Part shown: positions 44,692 through 51,914 of the stretch, piece after piece
How positions within the stretch are numbered: the first letter of the stretch is position 1
How the letters are laid out: every line of letters begins with the position of its first letter
Assembly (NCBI GenBank): GCA_963703325.1
Contig: OY969805.1
Span: 2,170,001 to 2,234,000 of the forward strand
Direction: 5' to 3'
Source: Aquilonibacter sp963703325
GTDB taxonomy: Bacteria > Vulcanimicrobiota > Vulcanimicrobiia > Vulcanimicrobiales > Vulcanimicrobiaceae
DNA: 64,000 nt
Translations under genes and position numbers: made by a program
The notes under the pieces: generated by a model
What the model saw: the letters and a program-made list of their open reading frames with translations, nothing else
Told to the model about the DNA's origin: nothing
The model's database searches: none

Positions 44692-45390
44692 CTAACCTTT
44701 CGGCGGGGCGAGCGACGTCTGCAGCAGCGTGAAACGCTGCTCTTGAATCGCGTGGATCGCCCACACGCCTGCGGGAACCAGCGTCGCATTTGGGACGAGA
44801 TGGTGCGCGAAGTCACTATAGACCGCGTCAAACGGTTTGCCTAACGCTTTGGCGACCATCGACGCCGTGCCCAGTGCAGCGTTGTTGCAGACGAAGAACC
44901 GCGCACCCGCGTCGGCCACCAGCGAACGAATCGAGATGTCTCCGTCGCCGCCTTGCTCGCGCAGTAACGGGTTGCCGCTCGGGCCGAATTCACGAACCGA
45001 TGCGATCTGCGCGGCGCCGTTTCCGTGTTTGAGCTTTTCGGAGAACGGAATCACGTACCGGTTCCATACGAGATCGTCGAACGCCAAGAAAATCGCGAAG
45101 CCATGATAAAGCACGGCGACCGGAAGCACATCGCTCCAATCGACACCGACGTCACGGTAGCCGCCCAGCGTATTGCGCATCGCTAAAAGCACCTCGCCGC
45201 CTTCGATTTGCACGGCGGTGAAGAGGTTCTTGTGTGCTTGAGCGCCGTCGAGCAGCGCGTTAAACGCCTCGAGATCGAAGTCGAGCTTCGGGGCTTTGGG
45301 GTGCAGGGCCGCAGGGGCATCGGCCAGTGCGGTCGCGGGAATCGTTGCGGCGAGCGTTCCCGCCACGAGAAAGTCCTTACGCGTGGTCAT
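44692..45390 (-). CDS. Secreted DsrE-like protein
   Basis: 232 residues. The N-terminus MTTRKDFLVAGTLAATIPATALADA is an export signal (R-K, so possibly Tat-like). The rest resembles the DsrE/DsrF fold: AVLYHGFAIFLAFDD, FFVCNNAALG, and a final GVWAIHAIQEQRFTLLQTSL (in part). An AAGGAG site lies 6 bases before ATG 45390, which decides the start. It follows the carboxyltransferase gene by 19 bases. Function unknown; the export signal is unusual for cytoplasmic DsrE proteins. Confidence 0.7.
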   Translation of the reverse strand: MTTRKDFLVAGTLAATIPATALADAPAALHPKAPKLDFDLEAFNALLDGAQAHKNLFTAVQIEGGEVLLAMRNTLGGYRDVGVDWSDVLPVAVLYHGFAIFLAFDDLVWNRYVIPFSEKLKHGNGAAQIASVREFGPSGNPLLREQGGDGDISIRSLVADAGARFFVCNNAALGTASMVAKALGKPFDAVYSDFAHHLVPNATLVPAGVWAIHAIQEQRFTLLQTSLAPPKG

Positions 45391-45409
45391 ACTGGCTCCT
45401 TGATGGTAC

Positions 45410-46984
45410 CTACAGCGGAATGTTCCCGTGCTTACGTTTCGGTCGTTCGACGCGCTTGTTCTCGAGCATTCGTAGGGCGGTCGCGATCGCGCCACGCGTG
45501 CGGTGTGCCTCGATCACGTCATCCACGTAGCCGCGCTGGGCGGCAATGTACGGATTGGCAAACCGCTCCGTGTATTCGTCGATCAGTTGCTTCGTCTTCG
45601 CGTCTTTGTCCTTGGCGGCCGCGATCTCGCGTCGGTTGATCACTTTCACGGCGCCTTCCGCCCCCATCACCGCGATCTCGGCCGTCGGCCATGCGAGATT
45701 GACGTCGGCGCCGATGTGCTTGGAGGACATGACGTCGTACGCGCCGCCGTAGGCTTTACGCGTGATGATCGTGATCTTCGGGACCGTCGCTTCGGCGAAG
45801 GCGTAGAGCAGTTTGGCGCCGTGCAAAATGATGCCGCCGTATTCTTGGCCCGTGCCCGGCAAAAAGCCCGGCACATCGACGAACGTGACCAACGGAATGT
45901 TGAAGGCATCGCAAAAACGTACGAAGCGCGCGGCTTTGATCGACGACGAGATGTCGAGCACGCCGGCCAGCACGTTCGGCTGATTGGCGACGATCCCAAC
46001 GCTTTGGCCGTCAATGCGGCCGAATCCGCAGATGATGTTCAGCGCGTAGAGCGGTTGGATTTCGAAGAAGTCACCGTAGTCGAGTACGCCTTGGATCACC
46101 TCGTGCATATCGTACGGCTTGTTGGGCGCGTCGGGCACGATGTCGTCGAGCGCCATATTCTCGCGGGCCGGATCGTCGTCGCACGCATAGCGCGGCGGAT
46201 CGTCGAGATTGTTCTGCGGAATGTAGGAAAAGAGCGTCCTGGTCTGTGCCGCAAGATCGTCTTCGTCGGTCGCGACCACGTGCGCAACGCCGCTGCGCGT
46301 TGCGTGGGTCATCGCGCCGCCCAACTGTTCGAAAGTGACGTCTTCGCCCGTGACCGTCTTGATGATCTCGGGTCCGGTGATGAACATTTGCGAGATCTTC
46401 TCGGTCATTAGAATGAAGTCGGTGATGGCGGGCGAGTACACCGCGCCGCCGGCGCACGGCCCGGCGATGAGGCTTAGCTGCGGAATCACGCCGCTCGCCT
46501 GAACGTTGCGCCAGAAGATTTCGGCGTAGCCGCCGAGCGAGACGACGCCCTCCTGAATACGCGCGCCGCCCGAATCGTTGATGCCGATCATCGGCGAGCC
46601 GGTGCGCAACGCCAGGTCCATGACTTTGCAGATCTTCTCGGCAAAGGCTTCACCGAGCGACCCGCCGAGTACGGTGAAATCCTGCGAGAAGAGGAAGACC
46701 TGACGGCCGTCGATCGTGGCCCGGCCGGTTACCACGCCGTCGCCGAGAAACTCCTTTTCTTCTAAGCCGAAGCGATTGGTGACGAACTGGTCCAGTTCGG
46801 TAAAAGAACCTTCGTCAACGAGCGCGTCGATACGCTCGCGCGCGGTCCGTTTGCCGCGCGCATGCTGCTTTTCGATCGCTTCGGTGCCGGCCGGCGCGTG
46901 CGAAAGCTCGCGCTTCCGGGCTAACTCGCGATATTTCTCGTCGTGCGTCCTCACCCAAGCCGCATTATTCGATTGCAATCGCAT
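45410..46984 (-). CDS. pccB: Acyl-CoA carboxylase carboxyltransferase beta subunit (propionyl-CoA type)
   Basis: About 524 residues. GGARIQEGVVSLGGYAEIF, LIAGPCAGGAVYSPA, and the second half with FVDVPGFLPGTGQEYGG are the two CoA- and carboxybiotin-binding crotonase folds. It should pair with the biotin carboxylase/carrier protein of 38759-40549 to carboxylate propionyl-CoA (or acetyl-CoA). ATG 46984 overlaps the MFS gene by 20 bp; the true start may be GTG 46954 (VRTHDEKYREL), a more usual N-terminus. The gene name is by family. Confidence 0.93.
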   Translation of the reverse strand: MRLQSNNAAWVRTHDEKYRELARKRELSHAPAGTEAIEKQHARGKRTARERIDALVDEGSFTELDQFVTNRFGLEEKEFLGDGVVTGRATIDGRQVFLFSQDFTVLGGSLGEAFAEKICKVMDLALRTGSPMIGINDSGGARIQEGVVSLGGYAEIFWRNVQASGVIPQLSLIAGPCAGGAVYSPAITDFILMTEKISQMFITGPEIIKTVTGEDVTFEQLGGAMTHATRSGVAHVVATDEDDLAAQTRTLFSYIPQNNLDDPPRYACDDDPARENMALDDIVPDAPNKPYDMHEVIQGVLDYGDFFEIQPLYALNIICGFGRIDGQSVGIVANQPNVLAGVLDISSSIKAARFVRFCDAFNIPLVTFVDVPGFLPGTGQEYGGIILHGAKLLYAFAEATVPKITIITRKAYGGAYDVMSSKHIGADVNLAWPTAEIAVMGAEGAVKVINRREIAAAKDKDAKTKQLIDEYTERFANPYIAAQRGYVDDVIEAHRTRGAIATALRMLENKRVERPKRKHGNIPL

Positions 46985-48509
46985 GCCCTGCGGGCACGGC
47001 GACGGCAGCCTTGGGTGGACGCAGCAGAAGCACGAGCGGCAAGAACACGAGCGTCACGACGCCCAAGAAGTAGAAGGCATCGGCGAACGCCATCGTGGCC
47101 GCCTGCTGCGAAACCAGCCCCGCAACCGCGGACAGCGGCGCGTGCGCCTGCAGCGCATGCTGTACCGCAGGGCTCGCAAGCGTCACTGACGCGGCGAGAT
47201 GATCTTGATGAAAGGCGCCGCGGCGGTCCAGTAACGTCACCATCACGGCGGTGGAGATCGAACCGCCGAGTTGTTGGCACAGATTCATCAGCGACGTGGC
47301 CTTTTGGGTGTCGAAACCTTGCACCGAACTGAGCACGGTAACCGACAGTGGAACGAAGATCATGCCGAAGCCGATGCCGCCGAAGATCAGCGGGAACAGA
47401 AAGGTTTGGAAGACGCTATCGGTGGTCAGGACGTGCGCGGTCTGGAAGTTCGCGATCGCGACGATGATGAAGCCGAGCGCAAGAAAGATCTGCGGGCGAA
47501 TCTTAAAACGATTCATCAGGAACAGGGTCAAGAAGGTCATGACCATGATGCCGAGCGCGCGGCTGAGGATTGAAAGTCCGGAGAGCGTGGCCGTGAAGTT
47601 GAGCAAGAGCTGCTGAAATTGCGGCGCGAGGATCACGCCGCCAAAGAGCGAGAAGGCGAGCAGCATCGCGAGTGCAGAACCGGCGGCAACGACGGGTTTG
47701 CGGGCAAAGATTCCGATATCGACGATCGGGTTCTTGACCACGCGGAGCTCCCAATAGATGAACGTTGCAAGCGACGCGACTGCTATAATTGCGGTGAGCA
47801 AGATGTTGTGATCGCTCAGCCAGTCGTAGCGCTCGCCCTCATCGAGTACGTATTGCAGGCAACCGAGGCCGGTCGCGAGCAGCGCAAGGCCCACACCGTC
47901 GAACGCATTGCCACCCGGACGTTTGGGTGGATCGCGCAGCAGCATCACGCAGAGCAGCGCCGAGATGATGCCCGGAACGATGTTGACGTAGAAGATCCAA
48001 TTCCACGAGAGCGAGTCGGTCAAGATGCCGCCGAGCGTCGGGCCGATCGACGGACCGACCACGGCGCCGACGGCGGTCAATGCTTGGCTGAGGCCAAGTT
48101 GCTTTGGGGGAAACGTATCGCGCATGATCGCTTGGCCGGTAGCGATCAGGCCGCCGCCGCAAAGCCCTTGCAAGACGCGGTAGACGATCAATTGACTGAG
48201 CGAGGTTGCGGTTCCACACAACACGGAAGTAATCGTGAAACCGATGATCGCACCGACGTAGTAATTGCGCCGGCCGAGCAGTTGCTGCAGCCACGGCGTG
48301 AGCGGAATGACGATGACCGCGGCAATGATGTAGCCGGTGACGATCCACGCGCCGTCGTCAAAGTTTGCGCCGAGATTGCCCTGGATCGTCGGGAGCGCGA
48401 CGTTGACGATCGTTGCATCGAGGACTTGCAGCAGTGTCGCGGACATGACCCCGACGACGATTAGCCAGCGGCGCGCGCCGTACTCAACCAGTTGCTCGTG
48501 TGACTGCAT
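46965..48509 (-). CDS. MFS multidrug exporter, DHA2 (EmrB/QacA) type
   Basis: 514 residues, fourteen predicted transmembrane helices. MSATLLQVLDATIVNVALP (motif D1), the RVLQGLCGGGLIATGQAIM helix and GPTLGGILTDSLSWNWIF (motif C) are typical of 14-helix drug/proton antiporters. Start ATG 48509 (MQSHEQLVEYGARRW) was preferred to TTG 48539, which lacks a ribosome site. It is divergent from a TetR gene, and the operator at 48545-48562 lies between them, so the exporter is probably induced by the regulator's ligand. Confidence 0.92.
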   Translation of the reverse strand: MQSHEQLVEYGARRWLIVVGVMSATLLQVLDATIVNVALPTIQGNLGANFDDGAWIVTGYIIAAVIVIPLTPWLQQLLGRRNYYVGAIIGFTITSVLCGTATSLSQLIVYRVLQGLCGGGLIATGQAIMRDTFPPKQLGLSQALTAVGAVVGPSIGPTLGGILTDSLSWNWIFYVNIVPGIISALLCVMLLRDPPKRPGGNAFDGVGLALLATGLGCLQYVLDEGERYDWLSDHNILLTAIIAVASLATFIYWELRVVKNPIVDIGIFARKPVVAAGSALAMLLAFSLFGGVILAPQFQQLLLNFTATLSGLSILSRALGIMVMTFLTLFLMNRFKIRPQIFLALGFIIVAIANFQTAHVLTTDSVFQTFLFPLIFGGIGFGMIFVPLSVTVLSSVQGFDTQKATSLMNLCQQLGGSISTAVMVTLLDRRGAFHQDHLAASVTLASPAVQHALQAHAPLSAVAGLVSQQAATMAFADAFYFLGVVTLVFLPLVLLLRPPKAAVAVPAGHAIAIE

Positions 48510-48544
48510 TTCCTGTTGGAACGCTCCCAAGGATCGCAATGGTT

Positions 48545-48562
48545 ACAGACCGAACGGTCTGT
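48545..48562. promoter_or_regulatory. TetR-family operator between exporter and regulator genes
   Basis: ACAGACCGAACGGTCTGT is an 18-bp inverted repeat, perfect in its 8-bp arms around a central AA. The GACCG-NN-CGGTC core is the familiar TetR-family half-site pattern. It lies 3 bp upstream of the tetR start and 35 bp upstream of the exporter start, covering both promoters. Confidence 0.8.
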
Positions 48563-48565
48563 TTT

Positions 48566-49156
48566 ATGAAGGGTTCGAAACGGCGTCTGGCGATCCTCGC
48601 GTCGGCGGCTCCGCTCTTCAATCGGCGCGGGTTTGCGGGAACGTCGATTGCCGACATCCTCGAAGCGACAGCGCTGGAGAAGGGCGGTCTCTACAACCAC
48701 TTTGCCAGCAAGGAAGAACTCGCGGTCGAGACCTTCGACTTTGCCTACGCGCAAGTCGCCGCATACTTCAGCAAAGCGCTCGCGGGGGAGCAACCCGGCC
48801 TTGGGCGTGTGCGGGCCTACATCGACGCCTTCGAGCGCTATTGCGAACGCCCGGTGATCGAGGGCGGCTGCCCGGTCATCAATGTCTGCATCGAAGCCGA
48901 CGATGCGCTGCCGTTCTTGCGTGAGCGCGTTTCGAAGGCGTTTACTGCGATGCGCGGCGTCGTGCGTCGCAATCTGGAGCGCGCGATTGTGGGCGGCGAG
49001 CTCGATCCGCGGACCGACGTGGACCAAGCGAGCGATTTTGTGGTGGCCTCACTCGAAGGCGCGGTCTTACTTGCGCGTGGACTGCGCTCGCGCACCCATT
49101 CTCGCAATACGTGCGCGGCGCTGCGCGGCTGGCTGGACGAGCGAAGCCTGGGATGA
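48566..49156 (+). CDS. TetR-family transcriptional repressor
   Basis: 196 residues. Helix-turn-helix in residues about 10-50 (LFNRRGFAGTSIADILEATALEKGGLYNHF, in part), followed by a helical ligand-binding domain. ATG 48566 is favoured because the upstream ATG 48539 would put the operator inside the coding region. Its stop overlaps the next gene's start (ATGA), so it is expressed with the hydrolase and thioesterase genes. The operator and divergent exporter indicate control of drug export. Confidence 0.93.
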   Translation: MKGSKRRLAILASAAPLFNRRGFAGTSIADILEATALEKGGLYNHFASKEELAVETFDFAYAQVAAYFSKALAGEQPGLGRVRAYIDAFERYCERPVIEGGCPVINVCIEADDALPFLRERVSKAFTAMRGVVRRNLERAIVGGELDPRTDVDQASDFVVASLEGAVLLARGLRSRTHSRNTCAALRGWLDERSLG

Positions 49157-50046
49157 AGCGCGATCTGGAGATTCCGGCGCTTGACGGCACGTTGCTGCGC
49201 ACGACGCTGTTCGAAGGTGAGCAGCCGCCAACCGCAGCGATCGTCATGAGCGGCGCGACCGCTGTTCCGCGCGGCTACTACAGCGCCTTTGCTTCGTACC
49301 TCGCGAACTGCGGCACCGCGGTCGTGACCTACGATTATCGCAGCTCGGGCGAAGCGCCGGCCGTGCTGCGCCGCTCACGCGCACGCATGCGCGACTGGGG
49401 CGAGCTCGATGCGCCCGGCGTGATCGCTTGGTTGCGCGCGCGCTATTCCGCACTTCCGTTATATCTGGTTGGGCACTCGTACGGCGGTCATGCCTTGCTC
49501 CTCGCACCGAACAATCATGAGATCTCGCGTGCGGTCACGATCGCTTCGTTCTTGGGCTACTGGGGCAACTGCGCGTTTCCCGACAACTGCCGCATTTATG
49601 CGCTGATGAAGTTTGTTGTGCCGGTTGCGACGGCGTTCTTCGGGTATTCGCCCGGCTCGCGAATGGGCTTCGGCGAAGACCTCGCGTCGGGTGTCGCGCG
49701 TGAATGGCGCAAATGGGTCTTGCGGCCGCGCTACTTTCTTGACGATCGCTCGTTGCTCTCGCTGCGCAACGGCGCTAACTACCACGGCGACCTCGTCATG
49801 CTCGAATTGACCGACGATCGCTGGGCGCCGCGGGCCGCGATCGAGGGTCTGGCGTCGGCGTTCACCGGGACGACGCCGCAGATTCGCACCGTGGATCCGC
49901 AGGCGCGCGGATCGAGCGGGGTCGGGCACATGGGATTTTTCCGGTCGACCAATGGCCCGTCGATGTGGCCGATCGTTCGCGACGCACTCAGCTTACAAGG
50001 AGAACGCGATGGACACGCTGCGCAATTACACGTTCACGTGGACTGA
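49153..50046 (+). CDS. Alpha/beta-hydrolase (YheT/serine aminopeptidase S33-like)
   Basis: 297 residues. Opening strand DGTLLRTTLF, oxyanion region VMSGATAVPRGYY, nucleophile elbow GHSYGGHALL (Ser), an Asp in LTDDRWAP and a late His (GHMGFF). Substrate unknown; an organic ester is likely. It starts at ATG 49153 within the tetR stop, and its last 38 bases overlap the start of the thioesterase gene. Confidence 0.85.
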   Translation: MKRDLEIPALDGTLLRTTLFEGEQPPTAAIVMSGATAVPRGYYSAFASYLANCGTAVVTYDYRSSGEAPAVLRRSRARMRDWGELDAPGVIAWLRARYSALPLYLVGHSYGGHALLLAPNNHEISRAVTIASFLGYWGNCAFPDNCRIYALMKFVVPVATAFFGYSPGSRMGFGEDLASGVAREWRKWVLRPRYFLDDRSLLSLRNGANYHGDLVMLELTDDRWAPRAAIEGLASAFTGTTPQIRTVDPQARGSSGVGHMGFFRSTNGPSMWPIVRDALSLQGERDGHAAQLHVHVD

Positions 50047-50506
50047 TCCGCGCGACGTGGCGCGGGCAATGGCGGGCAAGCCGCACCTCGAGTGGATGCG
50101 CAACATCATCACGGGTCAGGCGCCGCCTCCGCCGCTCGCGAGCGCCTTTGGCTTCGTCTTTGAGACCGCTGAGCCCGGACGCGTTACGTTCTCGGTTCCG
50201 GCACACGAGTGGACGGCCAATCCGGCCGGCGTCGTCCATGGCGGGTTCACCTCGACACTGCTCGACACCGTACTCACCCTCGCGGTGCAGACGCGCGTGC
50301 CGCAAGACCGCATGGCCACGACCGTCGATCTGCACGTCCACATGGTTCGGCCGGCGCTACCGGACGGGCGGCGGATTACCGCCGAAGCCAACGCCGTTCA
50401 CGTCGGCGCGAACCTGGCGACGGCCGAGGGCCGGGTGCTCAGCGCCGACGGCAAGCTGATCGCCCACGGCACCGGGACGTTTGCCATCATCGGCCTCGCC
50501 CCGTAG
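50009..50506 (+). CDS. PaaI-type hotdog thioesterase
   Basis: 165 residues of the hotdog fold: PAHEWTANPAGVVHGGFTSTLLDT (in part) has the family's catalytic HGG with a nearby Asn, and VDLHVHMVRP the following strand. It should hydrolyse acyl-CoA thioesters. AAGGAG at about 49997-50002 precedes ATG 50009. It is the third gene of the tetR operon and overlaps the hydrolase gene by 38 bp. Confidence 0.9.
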   Translation: MDTLRNYTFTWTDPRDVARAMAGKPHLEWMRNIITGQAPPPPLASAFGFVFETAEPGRVTFSVPAHEWTANPAGVVHGGFTSTLLDTVLTLAVQTRVPQDRMATTVDLHVHMVRPALPDGRRITAEANAVHVGANLATAEGRVLSADGKLIAHGTGTFAIIGLAP

Positions 50507-50559
50507 GGTGCCCCGACAAGCCGTCTCGCCGCCTTTACGGGCCATACCCGATTAGAGTA

Positions 50560-50574
50560 TACGCTTAAAGCGTA
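50560..50574. promoter_or_regulatory. Palindromic site upstream of brnT, possible autoregulatory operator
   Basis: TACGCTTAAAGCGTA is a perfect 15-bp palindrome around a central A, about 36 bp upstream of the brnT start region. brnTA operons are usually repressed by the BrnA antitoxin or the BrnTA complex at a palindrome in this position. A different regulator is possible. Confidence 0.5.
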
Positions 50575-50610
50575 CTTTCCGGCTCCTCGCCTCGCCATGA
50601 ACGCTCGCTT

Positions 50611-50900
50611 GTGGATTATCGCGATGACGACGTCGAATGGGACCTGCGAAAAGCGACCGCAATTTCAGGATTCAACGCTTTGACTTCCAATTTGCGTCGC
50701 GGATCTTTAGTGATCCGCACCACATCGATGACTTCGACGATGGTCGAGAATATGGCGAAGAGCGGTGCAGATGCGTTGGGTATGTCGACTATGATCTCAT
50801 CACGGTGATCTATACATGGCGCGGAACGCGCCGTCGCATAATCGCGGCCTGGTTTTCGGATGAAAAGGAACATCATGAGTATTTCAGATGCCTCGCGTGA
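50611..50900 (+). pseudogene. brnT: BrnT-type ribonuclease toxin, frameshifted
   Basis: BrnT toxins are RelE-like ribonucleases. The first frame from GTG 50611 gives VDYRDDDVEW. The second continues PAKSDRNFRIQRFDFQFASR, then SDPHHIDDFDDGREYGEER and VVIYTWRG-like TVIYTWRGTRRRIIAAW, the BrnT core. Joining them needs one extra C (ACCTG to ACCCTG near 50643), restoring the invariant EWDPAKS segment and a 96-residue protein of normal family length. Without the correction, ATG 50637 would still give an 87-residue protein missing the N-terminal strand. Base composition here is lower in GC than its neighbours, suggesting recent acquisition. Confidence 0.72.
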
Positions 50901-51060
50901 CAGCGGTCGGATTGACCGTGATGCCGTTGCGCGGCTGACTCAAGAAGAGAAGAATGCACTGGCGGCGGAGGCAAAAAAGGAACTTGGGATTCCTGACAAT
51001 CCGCCATTGCGCGGAGAACGCGCTGACCTGACAAATCTTCGCAGCGCTATACGGAATTGA
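50875..51060 (+). CDS. Small protein overlapping brnT, possible antitoxin remnant
   Basis: 61 residues starting at ATG 50875, overlapping the end of brnT by 26 bp, as brnA antitoxins usually do. The charged helical sequence (RIDRDAVARLTQEEKNALAA) resembles the N-terminal part of some BrnA proteins, but the C-terminal ribbon-helix-helix domain (about 35 residues) is absent. It may be a truncated antitoxin, or an unrelated protein. It is followed by an overlapping reading frame. Confidence 0.4.
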   Translation: MSISDASRDSGRIDRDAVARLTQEEKNALAAEAKKELGIPDNPPLRGERADLTNLRSAIRN

Positions 51061-51437
51061 ACGCGACATGCGAAAGCATGGCAAAGCGGTACCCGGACGC
51101 CGTGCGATACAAAGAACCAACCCTTGGCGAAATATTGGGCTCAGGAAAGAGTGAGCAGCTTACGCAGTTCTATACGTTTCACTATCGCCTATCGAGTCAG
51201 ACCGCGCACGCGGCATTCGCTGGATCTGGTGGGATCATGACGGAGCAGGGCGTGCAATTCGATGGCCGGGAGCCGAACCCAAATATATCGTTGGAGGCCA
51301 TCGTAACCTACCTACTCGTCTTCATCGAACTGCTAACGAGCAAGCTGGAACTGGCGGAGGGCCTGCGGCGTCTCCCCGACCTGCGAAAGAGGTGGCGCGC
51401 TCTCCAGGGCCACCTGGATGAAGCGAAGCCGGGGTGA
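51057..51437 (+). CDS. DUF5677-like protein, probably truncated
   Basis: About 126 residues starting at TTG 51057 inside the previous stop. The block QFYTFHYRLSSQTAHAAFAG resembles the conserved core of DUF5677 proteins (YxxYRxxSxxxH). The family's N-terminal half is missing, so this looks like a remnant. With brnT and a possible antitoxin it forms a roughly 0.9-kb island with lower GC. Function unknown. Confidence 0.4.
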   Translation: MNATCESMAKRYPDAVRYKEPTLGEILGSGKSEQLTQFYTFHYRLSSQTAHAAFAGSGGIMTEQGVQFDGREPNPNISLEAIVTYLLVFIELLTSKLELAEGLRRLPDLRKRWRALQGHLDEAKPG

Positions 51438-51440
51438 GGC

Positions 51441-51752
51441 CTACCAAATCCCGAGGGCGGCCTTTACGTCGTCGGAGGCCATGGTCGCCGGGTCCCACGG
51501 CGGCGAGAAGGTGATGTCGACCGTCGCCGACTTCACGCCCTCGACCGCGAGGACGTGGTCCTCGACCGACTTCTTGAACATGGGTCCCACCGGGCACATC
51601 GGTGAGGTCAGGGTCATGACCACGGTCGCGTGCTCCCCGGCATCCCCTTCGACGCTTACGTCGTAGACGAGCCCGAGTTCGAGGATGCCGAGGTTGAGCT
51701 CGGGGTCCTTGACCTCGGCCAAGGCGGTGCGGATTTGTTCGCTGGTTGGCAT
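51441..51752 (-). CDS. DUF59 (MIP18/SufT-like) iron-sulfur assembly protein
   Basis: 103 residues of the DUF59 family: IRTALAEVKDPELNLGILELGLVYDV (in part, DPE motif) and TLTSPMCPVGPMF, the loop with the conserved cysteine. Such proteins help insert Fe-S clusters or, in PaaD, support ring-hydroxylating enzymes. Convergent with the DUF5677-like gene, and divergent from clpC. No suf or paa genes are nearby. Confidence 0.88.
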   Translation of the reverse strand: MPTSEQIRTALAEVKDPELNLGILELGLVYDVSVEGDAGEHATVVMTLTSPMCPVGPMFKKSVEDHVLAVEGVKSATVDITFSPPWDPATMASDDVKAALGIW

Positions 51753-51859
51753 AGCACCATCTTAACCCACCCGAGGCCCTGAGCGATGCGGCGGCGTACC
51801 GGCCGATAGAAGAGCGTAAAGAGCGTCACGAAACCCACCAGACGTGGGTAGCGTTAGAG

Positions 51860-51905
51860 TACAATACTCGCGCGGGGCGCGAGGGTCGTTGTCTCCGGAG
51901 GAAAG
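51860..51905 (+). promoter_or_regulatory. Probable clpC promoter element and leader
   Basis: A -10-like TACAAT (51860-51865) is followed by a 30-base GC-rich leader and a GGAGGAAAG ribosome site (about 51897-51905) 9 bases before ATG 51915. No good -35 and no CtsR-type repeat was found in the 160-bp gap. Confidence 0.4.
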
Positions 51906-51914
51906 AGCCAAGCC

